From Prorocentrum cordatum (Eukaryota > Sar > Dinophyceae > Prorocentrales > Prorocentraceae), in assembly GCA_963575745.1 (NCBI GenBank), contig CAUYUJ010016346.1, forward strand, positions 159,513-219,512: 60,000 bases of DNA. Direction: 5' to 3'. Below are positions 19,952 through 30,974 of this stretch, one piece after another (within the stretch, counting starts at the first letter, position 1; each line of letters opens with the position of its first letter). The notes beneath the pieces were generated by a model that was not told the origin of the DNA, did no database searches, and saw nothing but the letters and a program-made list of their open reading frames with translations. A program made the translations under genes and the position numbers.

Positions 19952-20018
19952 CTTGAATCGCTTTGGGGCGGCGTTCAGCAAAAAACATATAAAAATCGCG
20001 GGGGGCCGAAAACGAACC
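19952..20018 (+). repeat. Dispersed ~65-bp block R65, copy 2
   Basis: Plus-strand TTGAATCG, GGCGTTCAGCA, AAAATCGCGG, GGGCCGAA and GAACC in the same order and spacing as the minus strand of 3722-3784. Followed by G-rich DNA containing two GGGGTGGTAGCTT motifs (about 20058 and 20226). Confidence 0.7.
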
Positions 20019-20039
20019 GAAACCTCGAACAAAAGGAGG

Positions 20040-21450
20040 GGGGGTACAAAAGAATGGGGTGGTAGCTTCGGAAGCCTCCCCCCCTATTTGAAAGGGGAGC
20101 CTGGGCTGAACCCGGACCCCGAAAGGGGGTGGAGGAGGGGAGTAGCCCCCAAGCCCCCCCCCCCCCCTCTTGGGCCCCCCAAGCTAAAACATGCCCACAA
20201 AAGGGGGTGAGCCTTTCCAAGGAAGGGGGGTGGTAGCTTGAAGCTGGGGCTCCTTTTCTAGTAAGGAGTGTGCAACGGGAGCGCTTTTTCGAATAAGAAG
20301 AGCAACCTAAAGCGGTCACAACTTCGCCCTGCTGAACGAGACGTGGGAAAACAAGTCGCATGTGGAAGTATACACGTCGGGATTGCTTCCGAAAAAATGC
20401 CGCACGCAGAGGGACAGGGGGAACGGGGGGGTGAAGGAGAGAGGGGGGGGAAATGGAGGGGGGGAGAGAAGAGGAACGGGAGATGCGGGAGGTGCGAAGA
20501 GGGCTAGCGGGAGGTAGAGGGGCAGAAAACAGTGGCGGTGCAGCGCGTTGGCCATCTGTGCAAACTGGTGGCCGGCGCAAGCGGGGACCCCCAGCACTGC
20601 AAGGAGAAACTTAATGGCGTTGCGTCGCTATCTAACTGCCTGGCCACGAACATGGGATCCGAGGACATGGAGATTGATCACGAGATAACTTACGAGAGTA
20701 CTGGACATCATGTGCGCGCCTTGCATCGGCAAGGCTCATATGCAGCTTAGCATGCGCGTCGTCGGGGCAAAGAGGCGAACTTCAATGGAACGACAATGGT
20801 TCCAGAGCGTTCGTATCTTAGCTAACACGCCATTTAGTCAACTAGGCTACGGAGGAGGAGCCAGCCTGGGCAGCACAAGTCATAGAACGGACGCCCGGCA
20901 ACGGCACTTGACGTTGCCACGCGCGCGAGCGAGCCAGGGGCGGGCTGAGCTGGGGAGGAGGACGACCCACAACAGGAACAAAAATAGGGCGTGGCCCCAA
21001 AAACCCGATGTTTTGATGTTGTTCGCAATGCGGGGTCCCCGCGGAGGTCCCGACCGTTGCCCGAGGGCCGCCTTTGCACGCGTTCTTTGACGGCCCCAAG
21101 GCCTGGAGAGGGTCCATGAAGGTCGAGAACGGCCAACATCTGTCCATCGTGTTTTTTTCCAAGACGCAAAAATGTTTGACGGTCAGCGATAGGAGGGGGC
21201 CAGCTGATGGAGGGAAGCATCGAGCTTGAGTCGGCGATACATCGCTGATGAATCGGCGATCGGCAACCGATAGCGAATCCGCACTCCTGGGCCAGATTGG
21301 GCTATCAGGCACCGGTCGGCGACTAATAAGCGATTCGGGGTCGACGCATCCCCCTTTAGCCTATCTTACTTTTTATAATGACATGCCCACAAAACCCCAC
21401 CTAGCCGGCCGATAGCAACCCCGCCGACCGAATTCAAACAAAACCATACA
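20040..21450. other. Unassigned region
   Basis: C/G runs to 20200, then mixed sequence without a recognisable protein or repeat. Short open frames exist on both strands (for example 20532-20750 plus) but show no motif. Around 21220-21340 are imperfect repeats of TCGGCGAT and CGGCGA. Confidence 0.5.
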
Positions 21451-21454
21451 ACCT

Positions 21455-22160
21455 CAATTTTTTCCAACATGTCGTCGACGCTACGAGGTGTAGCACAAAT
21501 ATGGGACGGAACGAACATCGCTTAGGTAACCCTAAGCGGGTGGTCGCGTCCGACCGATCAAAACAATACAAAGCCAACGTTTTTCTCGACAGCATGGACG
21601 TTGTTGTCGTCGACGCTGCGAAAGGTGTAGCACCAAAAAATGGGACGGAATGAACATCGCTTGGGTGGCCCTAAGCGGGTGGTCGCGTCCTACCTATCAG
21701 CAACAATACACAGTCAACGTTTGTCATGACAACATGGACGTTGTTGTCGTCGACGTTGCGAAAAGTGTAGCAGGAATGGTACGCGGCGCACATCGCGCGC
21801 GGACGCCTGGCCAACCCTACGCGGGACCACCCGTCCTACCTGCCAAGAAACACAGCAACGTCGAAGTTTCTCTTGCCAGGATGTACTTTCTCCCCCTCCT
21901 CCATGCGCGGCAGGAGCGAAACGATTGGCGGTACAACACGCGTGGCTGGAATGAGACGCGGCGCGCTTCGCGCGCTGGACATGTTGTCGCCGACGATGCA
22001 ACATGAGAGGCCGGAGCGGGGCGCGGCGTACATCGCGCGCGGTCTTGTTTCTCGTCGACGTTGCTCAATACGCGGCAAGAATAGGACGCAGCTCATGTCG
22101 CGCGCTGAACGTCTAGCCGCCCACGAAATAAGATGAGCGACAGACGTCGGACGCGGCGCA
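21455..22160 (+). repeat. 138-bp degenerate tandem repeat
   Basis: Units aligned on GAACATCGCTT-GGT near 21512 and 21650 and on GCACATCGCGCG near 21788 are spaced 138 bp. Each contains CGGGTGGTCGCGTCC-ACC, ACGTTGTTGTCGTCGACG and GCGAAA-GTGTAGCA. The first two are closest; later copies fade toward 22160. The internal GTCGTCGACG is palindromic. No gene recognised. Confidence 0.8.
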
Positions 22161-22529
22161 CTTGCTTCTTATGTTGTGGGAGGGCGGGTGGGAGTGGACG
22201 GAGCCCTCTGGCTCGTTCGAGCTGGCTAACTTGATCCCCCCTTACCGTTGCCCTTGAAGTCTGCATGTCTGGAACAGGGGATGCAGATGGGGGGCGAGGA
22301 TATGTGCGGGCTGTTCTGCCTGTTTGTTTTTGTTCGCCAGAGTCTCGCCAGAGTCTCTGTCTCGCCAGAGCTATGGGGAATGTTCTCGCGATTGTTTCTG
22401 CCCCCCGCTCCGCAGCCCAGTGTGGGGCTCAGCTCGAGTCCGCCCAGGACGGCAGCGCTGCTGACCTGCACCTGGCGCTCGAGAAAAGTCCGACTCACAG
22501 AGGGCGCCGCTGTGGGTGGGAGGGAGGAG

Positions 22530-22985
22530 GAGCAGGAGGAGGAGGAAGTGGTCGAGGAGCAATTCAGCGATGGACGGAGGGAAGAGGAGGAGGAGGAGGA
22601 GGAGGAGGTGCAGAGAAAGATGACGGAGGTGAAGGAGGACAAAGGGGAGGAGGACCGAGGGAGGGGCGAGATTTGCTTCAAGGGGCTGCTCTGCCTGCAA
22701 GCCCCGCCGGCCCGCTGGGCCGCCTTGTGGTGGTCCTCGGGGGTGGCCTGCACGCCGGCCGCGCAGAGGACGCGCCCCCGGGAAAACTTCTCCTCCTCGG
22801 CGCGCCGCCGCGCGGAGGCGAGCGGAGGCCGCGGGAGGAGATCGGCAGCGATGGATGATGGGCCTGCTTTCCACCACCACCACCACCAGAAGTTGGAGGG
22901 GAGAAGGAAGTGAGAAGGAGGAGGAGGAGGAGGAGGAGGAGGAGGAGGAGGAGAAGGAGCAGGAGGAGGAGGAGGAGGAGGACCC
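22530..22985. repeat. GGA microsatellites with GC-rich spacer
   Basis: GGA triplets at 22530-22620 and 22912-22982 around a GC-rich spacer (22650-22850) and a short CAC run (22873-22890). Long frames here on both strands are compositional. Confidence 0.85.
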
Positions 22986-23084
22986 CTCCCCCTCCAACTG
23001 ATGGTGGCGATGGTGGAAGACAGGCCCAGCGATGGAGGCGGGGAGAGAAGCTCCCTCACGCTCCCGGACCAGCGCCGGCGCCGC

Positions 23085-23285
<201 letters not shown>

Positions 23286-23289
23286 CGCT

Positions 23290-26200
23290 TTGGCACGAGC
23301 ATTTTCTGCGCAGGCGACCAGGACCTGAAGCAACACACAGAATGCTATACCAGATCGTACCTTGAGTGTTGTCACCGCCTCTGCCAGGGCACACGACCGA
23401 TGGCCACTGGAATCGGCCACCGATCGCACCCAGCATCAAAGTGGCCGCGGCTTCGTGTGCCAACAGAAACGGCGATTGGTTCTCGTGGATGTCGCCCTGA
23501 ACGCATGGCGGGCGCATGGCTTTGACTGACATGTGGACTGCATGGGTTTATTCTGCCACATCTTCCCGAGGCGGGAGCACCTGGTTTGGACCACATGGCA
23601 ATTCTTTGACTGACCCAATCATGTGTCCCACGGCGCTGACCGGGCATGTGGTGGATGCGGGGCCCCTTCACACATTGGGCCGTCAATTACAACGGATTTC
23701 GTGCAAACGGCATCGAGACCACGTTCCTGTGGCTTCAGAGTTTCTCTACGTTCTTACTCACGACACGGGGGTGAACAAAGAGGTGCTTGGAACTACGACG
23801 CTTTGATCTCGAGCGCGAAAGATACCCGTACCCGGACCCAGGCGGGGTGGCAAAGGGCTGGGGGAGCGACACGCCGCAGCCGACGGCGGTTGCACAAATG
23901 CAGATGCGACGGCCCATGGAACATTACAGCGCGCTGTTTTCTCCGGGCATCCACTGTCACCGAAGGCACGCGCGTTCCGATCGGCAGAGTGGCCGACCGC
24001 GCATTGGTCGCTCTTGGGCTAAAGTAGCTCGGTCGGAGGCGTGCCCACAAAGGCGCACAGTCAAGCGTTTGGGGCCCGACGCGCAAAATGCGTCCTGGGT
24101 GTCCTGGGCGAGCGCCGCTGCAATCCCGCGCTCGCCCCAAACGCCTGGGGCCCCGAACGCCAGGCGCGGTCGCCAAGGGCTGCTCCCTGGAAAACCCCGC
24201 CTGGCGTCACCCCAGCTAGGTCTGGGTACGCGTCGGGGGGCACAGTCGCCGACGCGCGTTGATGGTACCCCCGGACACGTACCCGTACCTAGTCGAGGTG
24301 GCGTTTGGTCGAAATCGCTCTCGGGCGCACGCGCGGCCCCCGAGAGCGCTCCCGAACGCGGCCGCAGCGGCCCCAGGGGGAGCGTGAGCTTGCAACGACG
24401 CTCCAGCGGGCAGGCCCAAACGCAACGGAGTGGTGGCGCCTGTCCCCAAATTGGACAGGCACCACCACTCCAATGCTGTTCTAAACCCCGCGGACACCCC
24501 CGATGCCCCCACGCGTCCCTGAAGCTAACCCGGGCATGTCGCTGTAATCAAACGCCCAGCTGTTCAGCGTTTAGTTGCATCCCGACGCGCGGATGCTGAA
24601 ACAGCACGCACGCGGCAGGCTGATCGGGCGCAGTGGCAAGCGCCCAATCCAGCGGACGGCCCTTTTCACTGAGGCCGACCCCGGGTAAGGGTATGTAGCG
24701 GCAATCACGGGGCAAGGGCGCACATCAAATCTCAATGACTTGAACGCCACAGTCGAGACGGAGCAACCAATGTGGCAGCAATACTTGTCCAATTGATACC
24801 GTGATAATATCATGGACCATGTGGAAAGCGTTTGTACGCGTGTCGGACTGAAACATGTCCACCAGGAGCCCCAGCCAACGACTGCCTCTGGAGAAGCCGC
24901 GGATTCCAGAATTGCTTTGCTGACGCGCAGGCGAGAACCGAGAGAATACTGTGCCTCGGTAGCCGGTGCACAACCTGAAGGTACCTGGCAGCAGCCAGGT
25001 GATCTTTCTCGTCGGCTCGGTGCTGCTCGCCGCGCCGCTCACGAAGCGCGCCGCTACTCACTGCCCGGAAGAGCTGAAGGATGCGCGGGGGCCACGTAGA
25101 CATCGAGAGGCCGATGATTTCGGCGGCGACGAGAAGGAGCAACTAGCCCAGGGGCGGGCATTACACGTATTCGCCCTGGAGCCTCGCCGACGACATAGAT
25201 CATCGGCGCCCCTGGATACATGTATTGCTCCCCCCTGGGCTATTCGCCCCTATCGTCGCCTCGGATTATTGGGCCCGTCTTCTTGGAGGCTCCCGCTGCG
25301 ACACAAACGGTCGAGATTATCAGGCCGTTCAGGTCGGACAGCCGACCAAAGAGGAGTGGGTAGAGCGCGGAGGCGACCAGGGGCGGAAGGCGGCATGCAG
25401 TGGGAGGAGGTAGCGTCGCTCGTATATTGGAGGGCCAACTTCGCGGGCCCCACTGCGTCGATGCAGCTGGACCCCGAGGTTCCCGATCAGGCCCGGGACG
25501 ACGTCGAACAACTCAAAGGGTATATTTTTCGTGCTCGAAAACGCCGTGCATGCCCTGCGTGCACGACACCCCTGGACGTCTGGCATGCGATACTACACCC
25601 CACTCATTCGATATCAACTCGAGGTCTCGGAGTCGGGGCTCAGGAGGCCCCGCTAGACAATGTTCGGATAAGGATCGCCTTTATTGAGCACTACAACAAC
25701 TTCATCAATCTAGTTGCGCACCTACTACTCATTGGCACCATAGCTGAGAAATGGGCCTAAATAAGCGTAGCGGCATCACGGGACCGAAGTGCAAACGGGT
25801 GATCCATCTCCTAGCGGTGCTGGGAAAAGGTGCGATGCGCTACTCATCTCGAATCTGCGCGACCCGCTGACTACATGCATGGAGTTATCAAACATCGTCC
25901 CCGAGAGGCTCTTAGATTGAGCCGGCAAGCTGTGACACAGAGATTGCGGAGGGTGGAGCTGCGTTCCATGACCATGCTCTACGCTTCGAGCAACACTTTC
26001 GCTAGCGTCGTCTGGAATGCCCAGGATGCCGTGGTTCAACGGACGATGCCCAGTCATCTGATCTTACACGGACGACAGCGTTATCGGTGTGCGAGTGTGT
26101 CACTCATGGTAGGTGAACGGAGGGCAACTAGGACAATGAGAAGGTGGAGGAACCGACGGTCCAGCCACAGGATTTGGCTGATTCCTGTAGCTCGAAAGTT

Positions 26201-26290
26201 TCACTAACCCCTAGCTTCCTGGACCCACGCCCAGGGCAAGACAGTGGACCTGGCTCTCACAGGTTGGTTATACCTACGATCTTGGTAGGC
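23290..26290. other. Unassigned region with a long but unrecognised plus-strand frame
   Basis: Mixed-composition DNA. A 264-codon plus frame at 24966-25760 opens MHNLKVPGSSQVIFLVGSVL and ends NLVAHLLLIGTIAEKWA. It has no recognisable domain and a competing minus-strand frame, so it may be chance. If LINE-C (below) was once complete, its RT should lie in the right part of this region, but I could not read clear RT motifs. Confidence 0.4.
24427..24471. other. 19-bp-arm hairpin
   Basis: GGAGTGGTGGCGCCTGTCC at 24427-24445 and GGACAGGCACCACCACTCC at 24453-24471 are inverted with one mismatch (a G-T pair in RNA), around a 7-nt loop CCAAATT. Confidence 0.85.
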
Positions 26291-26295
26291 AACTG

Positions 26296-27600
26296 GTGTT
26301 TCCGCGGGGGCGACCTCTGAGGAATCTTGAGACTCCCAGCCAGAGGGTTAGCCAACTCTTGGACGTTGCCTTTGCATCAAATCCTACTCGCTTAAACCGT
26401 GAAGTTTGGAAGTCCAACCACACTTCAGGAGCTTACGAGGGTCCTCGACGATTTCGAGAGGGCTCCAAGAAGTTGCCCAGGGAAGTCGAGAGCATCGTTC
26501 GTCTACTCGGAGGTGGTCGTCTCTCCGTGCAGCCACCTCTTGGTCCCGGATATCAATATCGGCGCTGGGCTAAAGCGAAAGCCTTGTATTCAATGAGTCG
26601 GTTATGGTATCAAGGCGCCCCCCCCTGATTCAAGCGCAGCGTGTTCATCGGCAAGGTGCAAAATACAGCTCTGGCCGCAGTGGAGGCATATGTACTCTCT
26701 GCTCGGCACCACCGGTTGCTTGACAACAGGACTCCGTAGGACAGCTATGGCGGGACAGGCCAGAAAAGGGCACGGGGAGGGGGGCGAAGACGTTATCTAG
26801 TGAGGAGGGCTTGAGGTGGTGGCGTCTTGCTTGAGCTCGCGTTGAGCTCCAGGTGCGGAGGTAGGGCCTGGTGGCAATCAGTCCTGCGACGCCCCGAACA
26901 TCACGCGCAAACCATCACGGCTTTGATTGGGCAACTCTCGGTGGAAGCGTAGCCTTCTGTCAGGGACTTTATCGCTCAGTCTGGAGCTAACCCTTGGGCC
27001 CTTCAGGTTTCGGAGGACCTTCGAGAAGCCCTTCCTCTAGACGACGCTTATGACCTGCGAGAACAGATGGGGGATCGGGTCCCACGCCTCGTCTGGGAAC
27101 GGGATCTCGCCTCGGCCGTCGCGCGTCTCGATGTGCATGCACTTCGTGCTGCGACATCCTCGGTCTGCACCCCTCCGCCTGGCATGCACGCGGTGGGGAC
27201 TCCGCGGCGGGATGCCTTGGCCGCTGAAGGGGCGCATAACTGGTTCTGCATGCATGGGGGGTGCGATGCACGCTTCGCCACGCATGAAGCATTCAAACAA
27301 CACTACGTCACTCACCACAAGCACCACGACTTGCTGAACATCGAGACGAATGATTGCCCGTACTGCGAGAGTGCTGATTCCTGTCGAGGCACGGCACAGC
27401 GACGCGAACAACATGCTCATCAGCTGGGCAAGTGCAGAGCGCAACCGCGCACCTCGAAGCACCTTATGACCCCCTCATCTCTATCATGTCCAATGTGTGC
27501 TTTTCTGACTGGAGATGCGAACGAGCTGCAGTAGCATATCCGTGAGCAACACGGGCCGCCTCTCCTGGGCCATGGACGTCGAGCTGCCAGCGTAGGCGCT
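26296..27600 (+). pseudogene. LINE-C: C-terminal part of a retroelement ORF2 with C2H2 fingers
   Basis: A single plus-strand frame holds over about 1.24 kb (26296-27534) with at least four internal stops, then one more. It contains YRRWAKAKALYSMSRLW, KRSVFIGKVQNTALAAVEAY, VLSARHHRLLD, and WWQSVLRRPEHHAQTITALI in a neighbouring frame, a thumb-like region I associate with dinoflagellate LINE ORF2 proteins. Then comes a classic C2H2 finger at 27245-27318 (C-x4-C-x12-H-x3-H). A Cys-rich segment follows (DCPYCESADSC, HQLGKC), and a second finger at about 27487-27560 (CPMC-x12-H-x4-H) holds a TAG. The catalytic RT core is not visible upstream. Inactive. Confidence 0.5.
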
Positions 27601-28310
27601 CAAAAAGCACATCTTCCTCCCACACCGTGGACGACGCCTGCCACAAAGCGGCCAATATCGCAATGGTCGGAGGGGACGAGAAGGGCAAACTCTTGAAGTT
27701 GGTGTTTCTTCTTACCAAGCTCTGCCTTGCCAGCGCGCAATGCCTGCGCGAGCTGCCTTCGTCATTCCACAGACCAGCCTGATCCTTGTCAAGATAAAGG
27801 CACTGGGCCGCGCCTACCGCGAGCGGGCCCAGGAGATCGCGAAGATCGAAAGCCTGAGCGAAAAGGAACAGGCGCTCGAGAAGCATAGCCGCCGTGCCGC
27901 CGTACTTACGCACGTGGACAGCGCTCTTGAGGGGGTCGATGGAGCCGAGGGGGCTCAAGCATTGCAGCAATAATCGCGACAGAAACTGAAGGCCTACTGG
28001 ACGTCGTAGTTTCGGGGCAAGCCGCTCGAGAAGGTGAACAAGAGCGTGAAGCATTGCAAAACCAAAGACATGAAGAATAAGGGTAGCAAACGGGAGACGC
28101 CCGCTTGACGGTCGCATTCGACCCATCGCTTGGCGAGGTGGAGGGGATCATCATTAAGGCCAACGGTCTCCAGGGCGGGGCCAAGAAGAGCGGGGCGGCT
28201 CCGTGGGGCCCCCTCGAGCGCGAGGTCCAGAAGCTGCCCGATCAGTCTCTCGAGAAATCGTAGGTCGATCTCCTCGAATGCTTCAAGACCCTGAGCAAGT
28301 TTGTAACTTC
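27590..28310 (+). pseudogene. Broken helical frame of unknown family
   Basis: Plus-strand pieces in order: HTVDDACHKAANIAMVGGDE and KGKLLKLVFLLTKLCLASAQ (27621-27740); FVIPQTSLILVKIKALGRAY and REQ-type helix SLSEKEQALEKHS (27740-27973, a clean 77-codon frame); then KLKAYWTS, stop, FRGKPLEKVNKSVKHCKTK; then FDPSLGEVEGIIIKANGLQG (28111 on). Frames shift at least three times. The helical composition and colinearity suggest one decayed gene. It lies directly downstream of LINE-C on the same strand and could be part of another retroelement. Confidence 0.35.
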
Positions 28311-28349
28311 CCCCCCTAAGAGGCGCGCAACTCGCTCGTCCAGGCCCGC

Positions 28350-29060
28350 GCCCGAAAATGAGCCACAACGCCTAGACGCAGAGTCCCCGATCCCCGGACG
28401 GCGCGCCAGCAACCGCTGCCGCGGTCTCCAGGGCGGCGGCCGCGCCCCGGCGCTGCCAGTCGTCGCAGCATCGACAGGGCTGGCTGCGCGCCTGCAGCCG
28501 CGTCCGCCTCGAGCCCCGCCTCCGCTGCCGCGGCCCCGGGCTGCCGCGGCCCTGCCCCCCGGGGCCGCGGCGGCGGCGACGCCCAGACCGGCCGCGCCGC
28601 CAAACGCTTCCCGGCCCTGGCGGGCATCGCTGCGACGCCCCCAGCGCCGCCGGCCGAGCCGGCCAACTCAGCGAACGCGGCCAGCAGGCCGGCGCCCCCC
28701 ACGACCACGCCCGCGCCCGGCCCAGTCGCCGCACCAGCCTCGCCGCCGGGCTCGCCCGCGGGAGCGAACCCGGCCAGCCCGTCTGGCCCCGCGACGGCAG
28801 TGGCCCCGTCCGCCAGGGGCGCCGCCGCCACGCCGCCAGGCGCGCCTGCGAGTGCGGCCTGCTCCTCGCCCTCAGCCACGCGCGTACACGCCGCGGGCAA
28901 GGCCTCAGAGGCCCCTGCGCCTTCCAGCGGCACCTCGGGCACGCAGCGGCGGAGCGCCGCTGCAGCTCCACGGAGATGGCGGCCCGCGCGCTGAAGCAGC
29001 GGCCGCCAATCCAGGGCGCCGCGCCGCGCGGGCCAGTCCCTGCAGCCGTGAACCTCGAGT
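28350..29060. other. Very GC-rich block with Ala/Pro- and Ala/Gly-rich open frames
   Basis: About 75-80% GC by eye, open on both strands (for example 28316-29257 minus). Translations are Ala, Gly, Arg and Pro with no motif. Treated as compositional. Confidence 0.5.
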
Positions 29061-30120
29061 CCCAGAACATTTAGGCATTCAAACGTCTCGCTCGCAAACA
29101 CCATTTCTGTGTGAACATTAAGAGCGGTTGTTTCTCCAGCAGTGCAACTCGGCATGAATAGCGCCAGCTTCCCAACTGATGGGATGGGGACTCCGCAATG
29201 CAAGAGCTGACCCAGAAAAGAAAGTAAGCGGAGGAATAACACCAGCAATAACATCAAGGTCGGCCGAAATTAGAGTGCATGTTCTGAACGATCTACAGAG
29301 CGACGCGTCTGGCCATAAAGCTCTTGGTATCCGTGGAGTACGCCTTAGAATGCACAGTGAAAGGCACTAGTTATACTGAACAAACTTTACGAAGCATATT
29401 CCCACATGTTCAATGTTTGCATTGGCACTGTTGGCTGATATCTAGACCTCAGAGACAGCTTACGACTGGGATATCGTGAACAACTCGTTGGGAGGAACAG
29501 GACATCTGCAACATATCAAAACACATCTGCGGCACACCCTCGGCCGAGTAAATGTTGCCAACTCTTGCCCGGCCTGGTTCCACTTGGAACGGGCAGCCAA
29601 CTACAGCATCTACTCCTGACGCAGCGAAACGCGGAGCGAAGCGTGGGAGGACGGGCAGAGGGGTGGGGGCGATGAAGATAAGGTGGAGGAAACGCGGCAG
29701 GAGTAGAAGCAGGAGGAGGAGCACAATAACATCGGGATCCTGGGGAGTGCGATCGGCTACACGCAAGAGTGATCTTGGGTAAGAGTGACCTTTGGTACGC
29801 GGCTTTTTGGAGGCCGCGGGGGGGCCAAACCCAAGCGCGCAAGACGCCACTGCCGCCTCACGTTCGGCGCTTGAGGGGCCCCCGTGGGCCCGCACCAAAG
29901 GTCACTCCGACAAAGGGTCACTCTTACATGAAGTCGATGCGAGCGTGGAAGGGGACGCAGGCGCCCTCGCCAGCGCGAACGTGACGAGGGCGCAGCCGCC
30001 GCTCGGATGAAGCGCAGGGAGCGCCGCCGCGCGAAGAAGAGGGCCCAGGCTTTCCTGGCAGGCGGCCGCGAAGGTGTCCAAGACGCGCCTCTCCAAGCCT
30101 GCGGAGTCCAGGGCGTGCAC
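29061..30120. other. Unassigned spacer
   Basis: No recognisable gene. It contains a repeated AAGAGTGACCTTTGGT / CCAAAGGTCACTC pair in inverted orientation (29781-29795 and 29896-29908) and a related GGGTCACTCTTAC. Confidence 0.5.
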
Positions 30121-30123
30121 GCT

Positions 30124-30210
30124 GCCGTCATCCGACGACGACGACGACGACGACGACGACCACGACCACGACCACGACCACGACGACGACGACGACGACC
30201 GTAGCGGCGA
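30124..30210. repeat. GAC/CAC microsatellite
   Basis: About twenty-five GAC/GACCAC units, giving Asp/His- or Arg-rich frames. Confidence 0.95.
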
Positions 30211-30334
30211 ATATGACGAATACAATGGTGATGGCAACGACGACGGCGATGAGAATGATGCCCCAGCCTGCGCCATCATCTTATAGGCCTCCTAGATGGG
30301 GTCCGAGTAGATGGGGTCGAAAGATCGGTGCGGA

Positions 30335-30430
30335 TCGCCGATGCATCGGCGACGTCGGCGATGCATCCGCGCCGTCGGCGTGGAGAACAACGGGCACCAC
30401 ATCGAGCAGCATCGCCGATGCATCGGCGAT
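30335..30430. other. Two long perfect palindromes
   Basis: TCGCCGATGCATCGGCGA (18 bp, 30335-30352) and ATCGCCGATGCATCGGCGAT (20 bp, 30411-30430), each centred on ATGCAT and sharing 18 bp. Partial TCGGCG copies lie between. Confidence 0.95.
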
Positions 30431-30454
30431 AGGGCGCGGTCTTGCGACCCCATC

Positions 30455-30565
30455 TGCTCGGCCTGCGCACTCTCGGGGATCCTGCCTGCGGGCGCTCTCC
30501 ACTGCCGCACTGCTGGGCCTCTGCCTGCGCACTCTCGGGGATCTTGCCTGCGGACGCCCTGCTCC
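30455..30565. repeat. 62-bp direct duplication
   Basis: GCCTGCGCACTCTCGGGGAT occurs at 30461 and 30523, each followed by C(C/T)TGCCTGCGG. Two copies. Confidence 0.85.
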
Positions 30566-30974
30566 CTTCCCGCGTCCGGCTGCTCGGGGCCTCCTGATGG
30601 CCCTGAGGCTTCGAAAAACTGGCAGCTCTGCACCGGTAGAGGGTATGCCACCTCGCCAAAGTACCCGGTTCTGCAAATTCTACGATGTTCAAGATACTTG
30701 CGATAAGTGCACGGGTGGACGGGGCCCGTCTTTCGAACAGGTGATCTAACTTGGCGAGGCCTCGAACTTGAGGATTCTGCAGAGAATGGCATCGCTCTGA
30801 GAATGGAGGCAGTTCCTTCGCAAAACAAGACACTCGCCTGAGTCGCGAGCACATGGGACGCTTGTCTTTCAAGAGATCGATCCCCGCAGTGAGAAAGAAC
30901 ACTCGTGGCAACTTCTGGGGTTGGAGCTTGGGACAGGGGGGATGCATTGTTGTAGCGTGGTTGGTGCATCGCAC

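Noticed and set aside
24966-25760. 264-codon plus frame as a gene
   Set aside because: No motif, an overlapping opposite frame, and no start context; kept only as an unassigned note.
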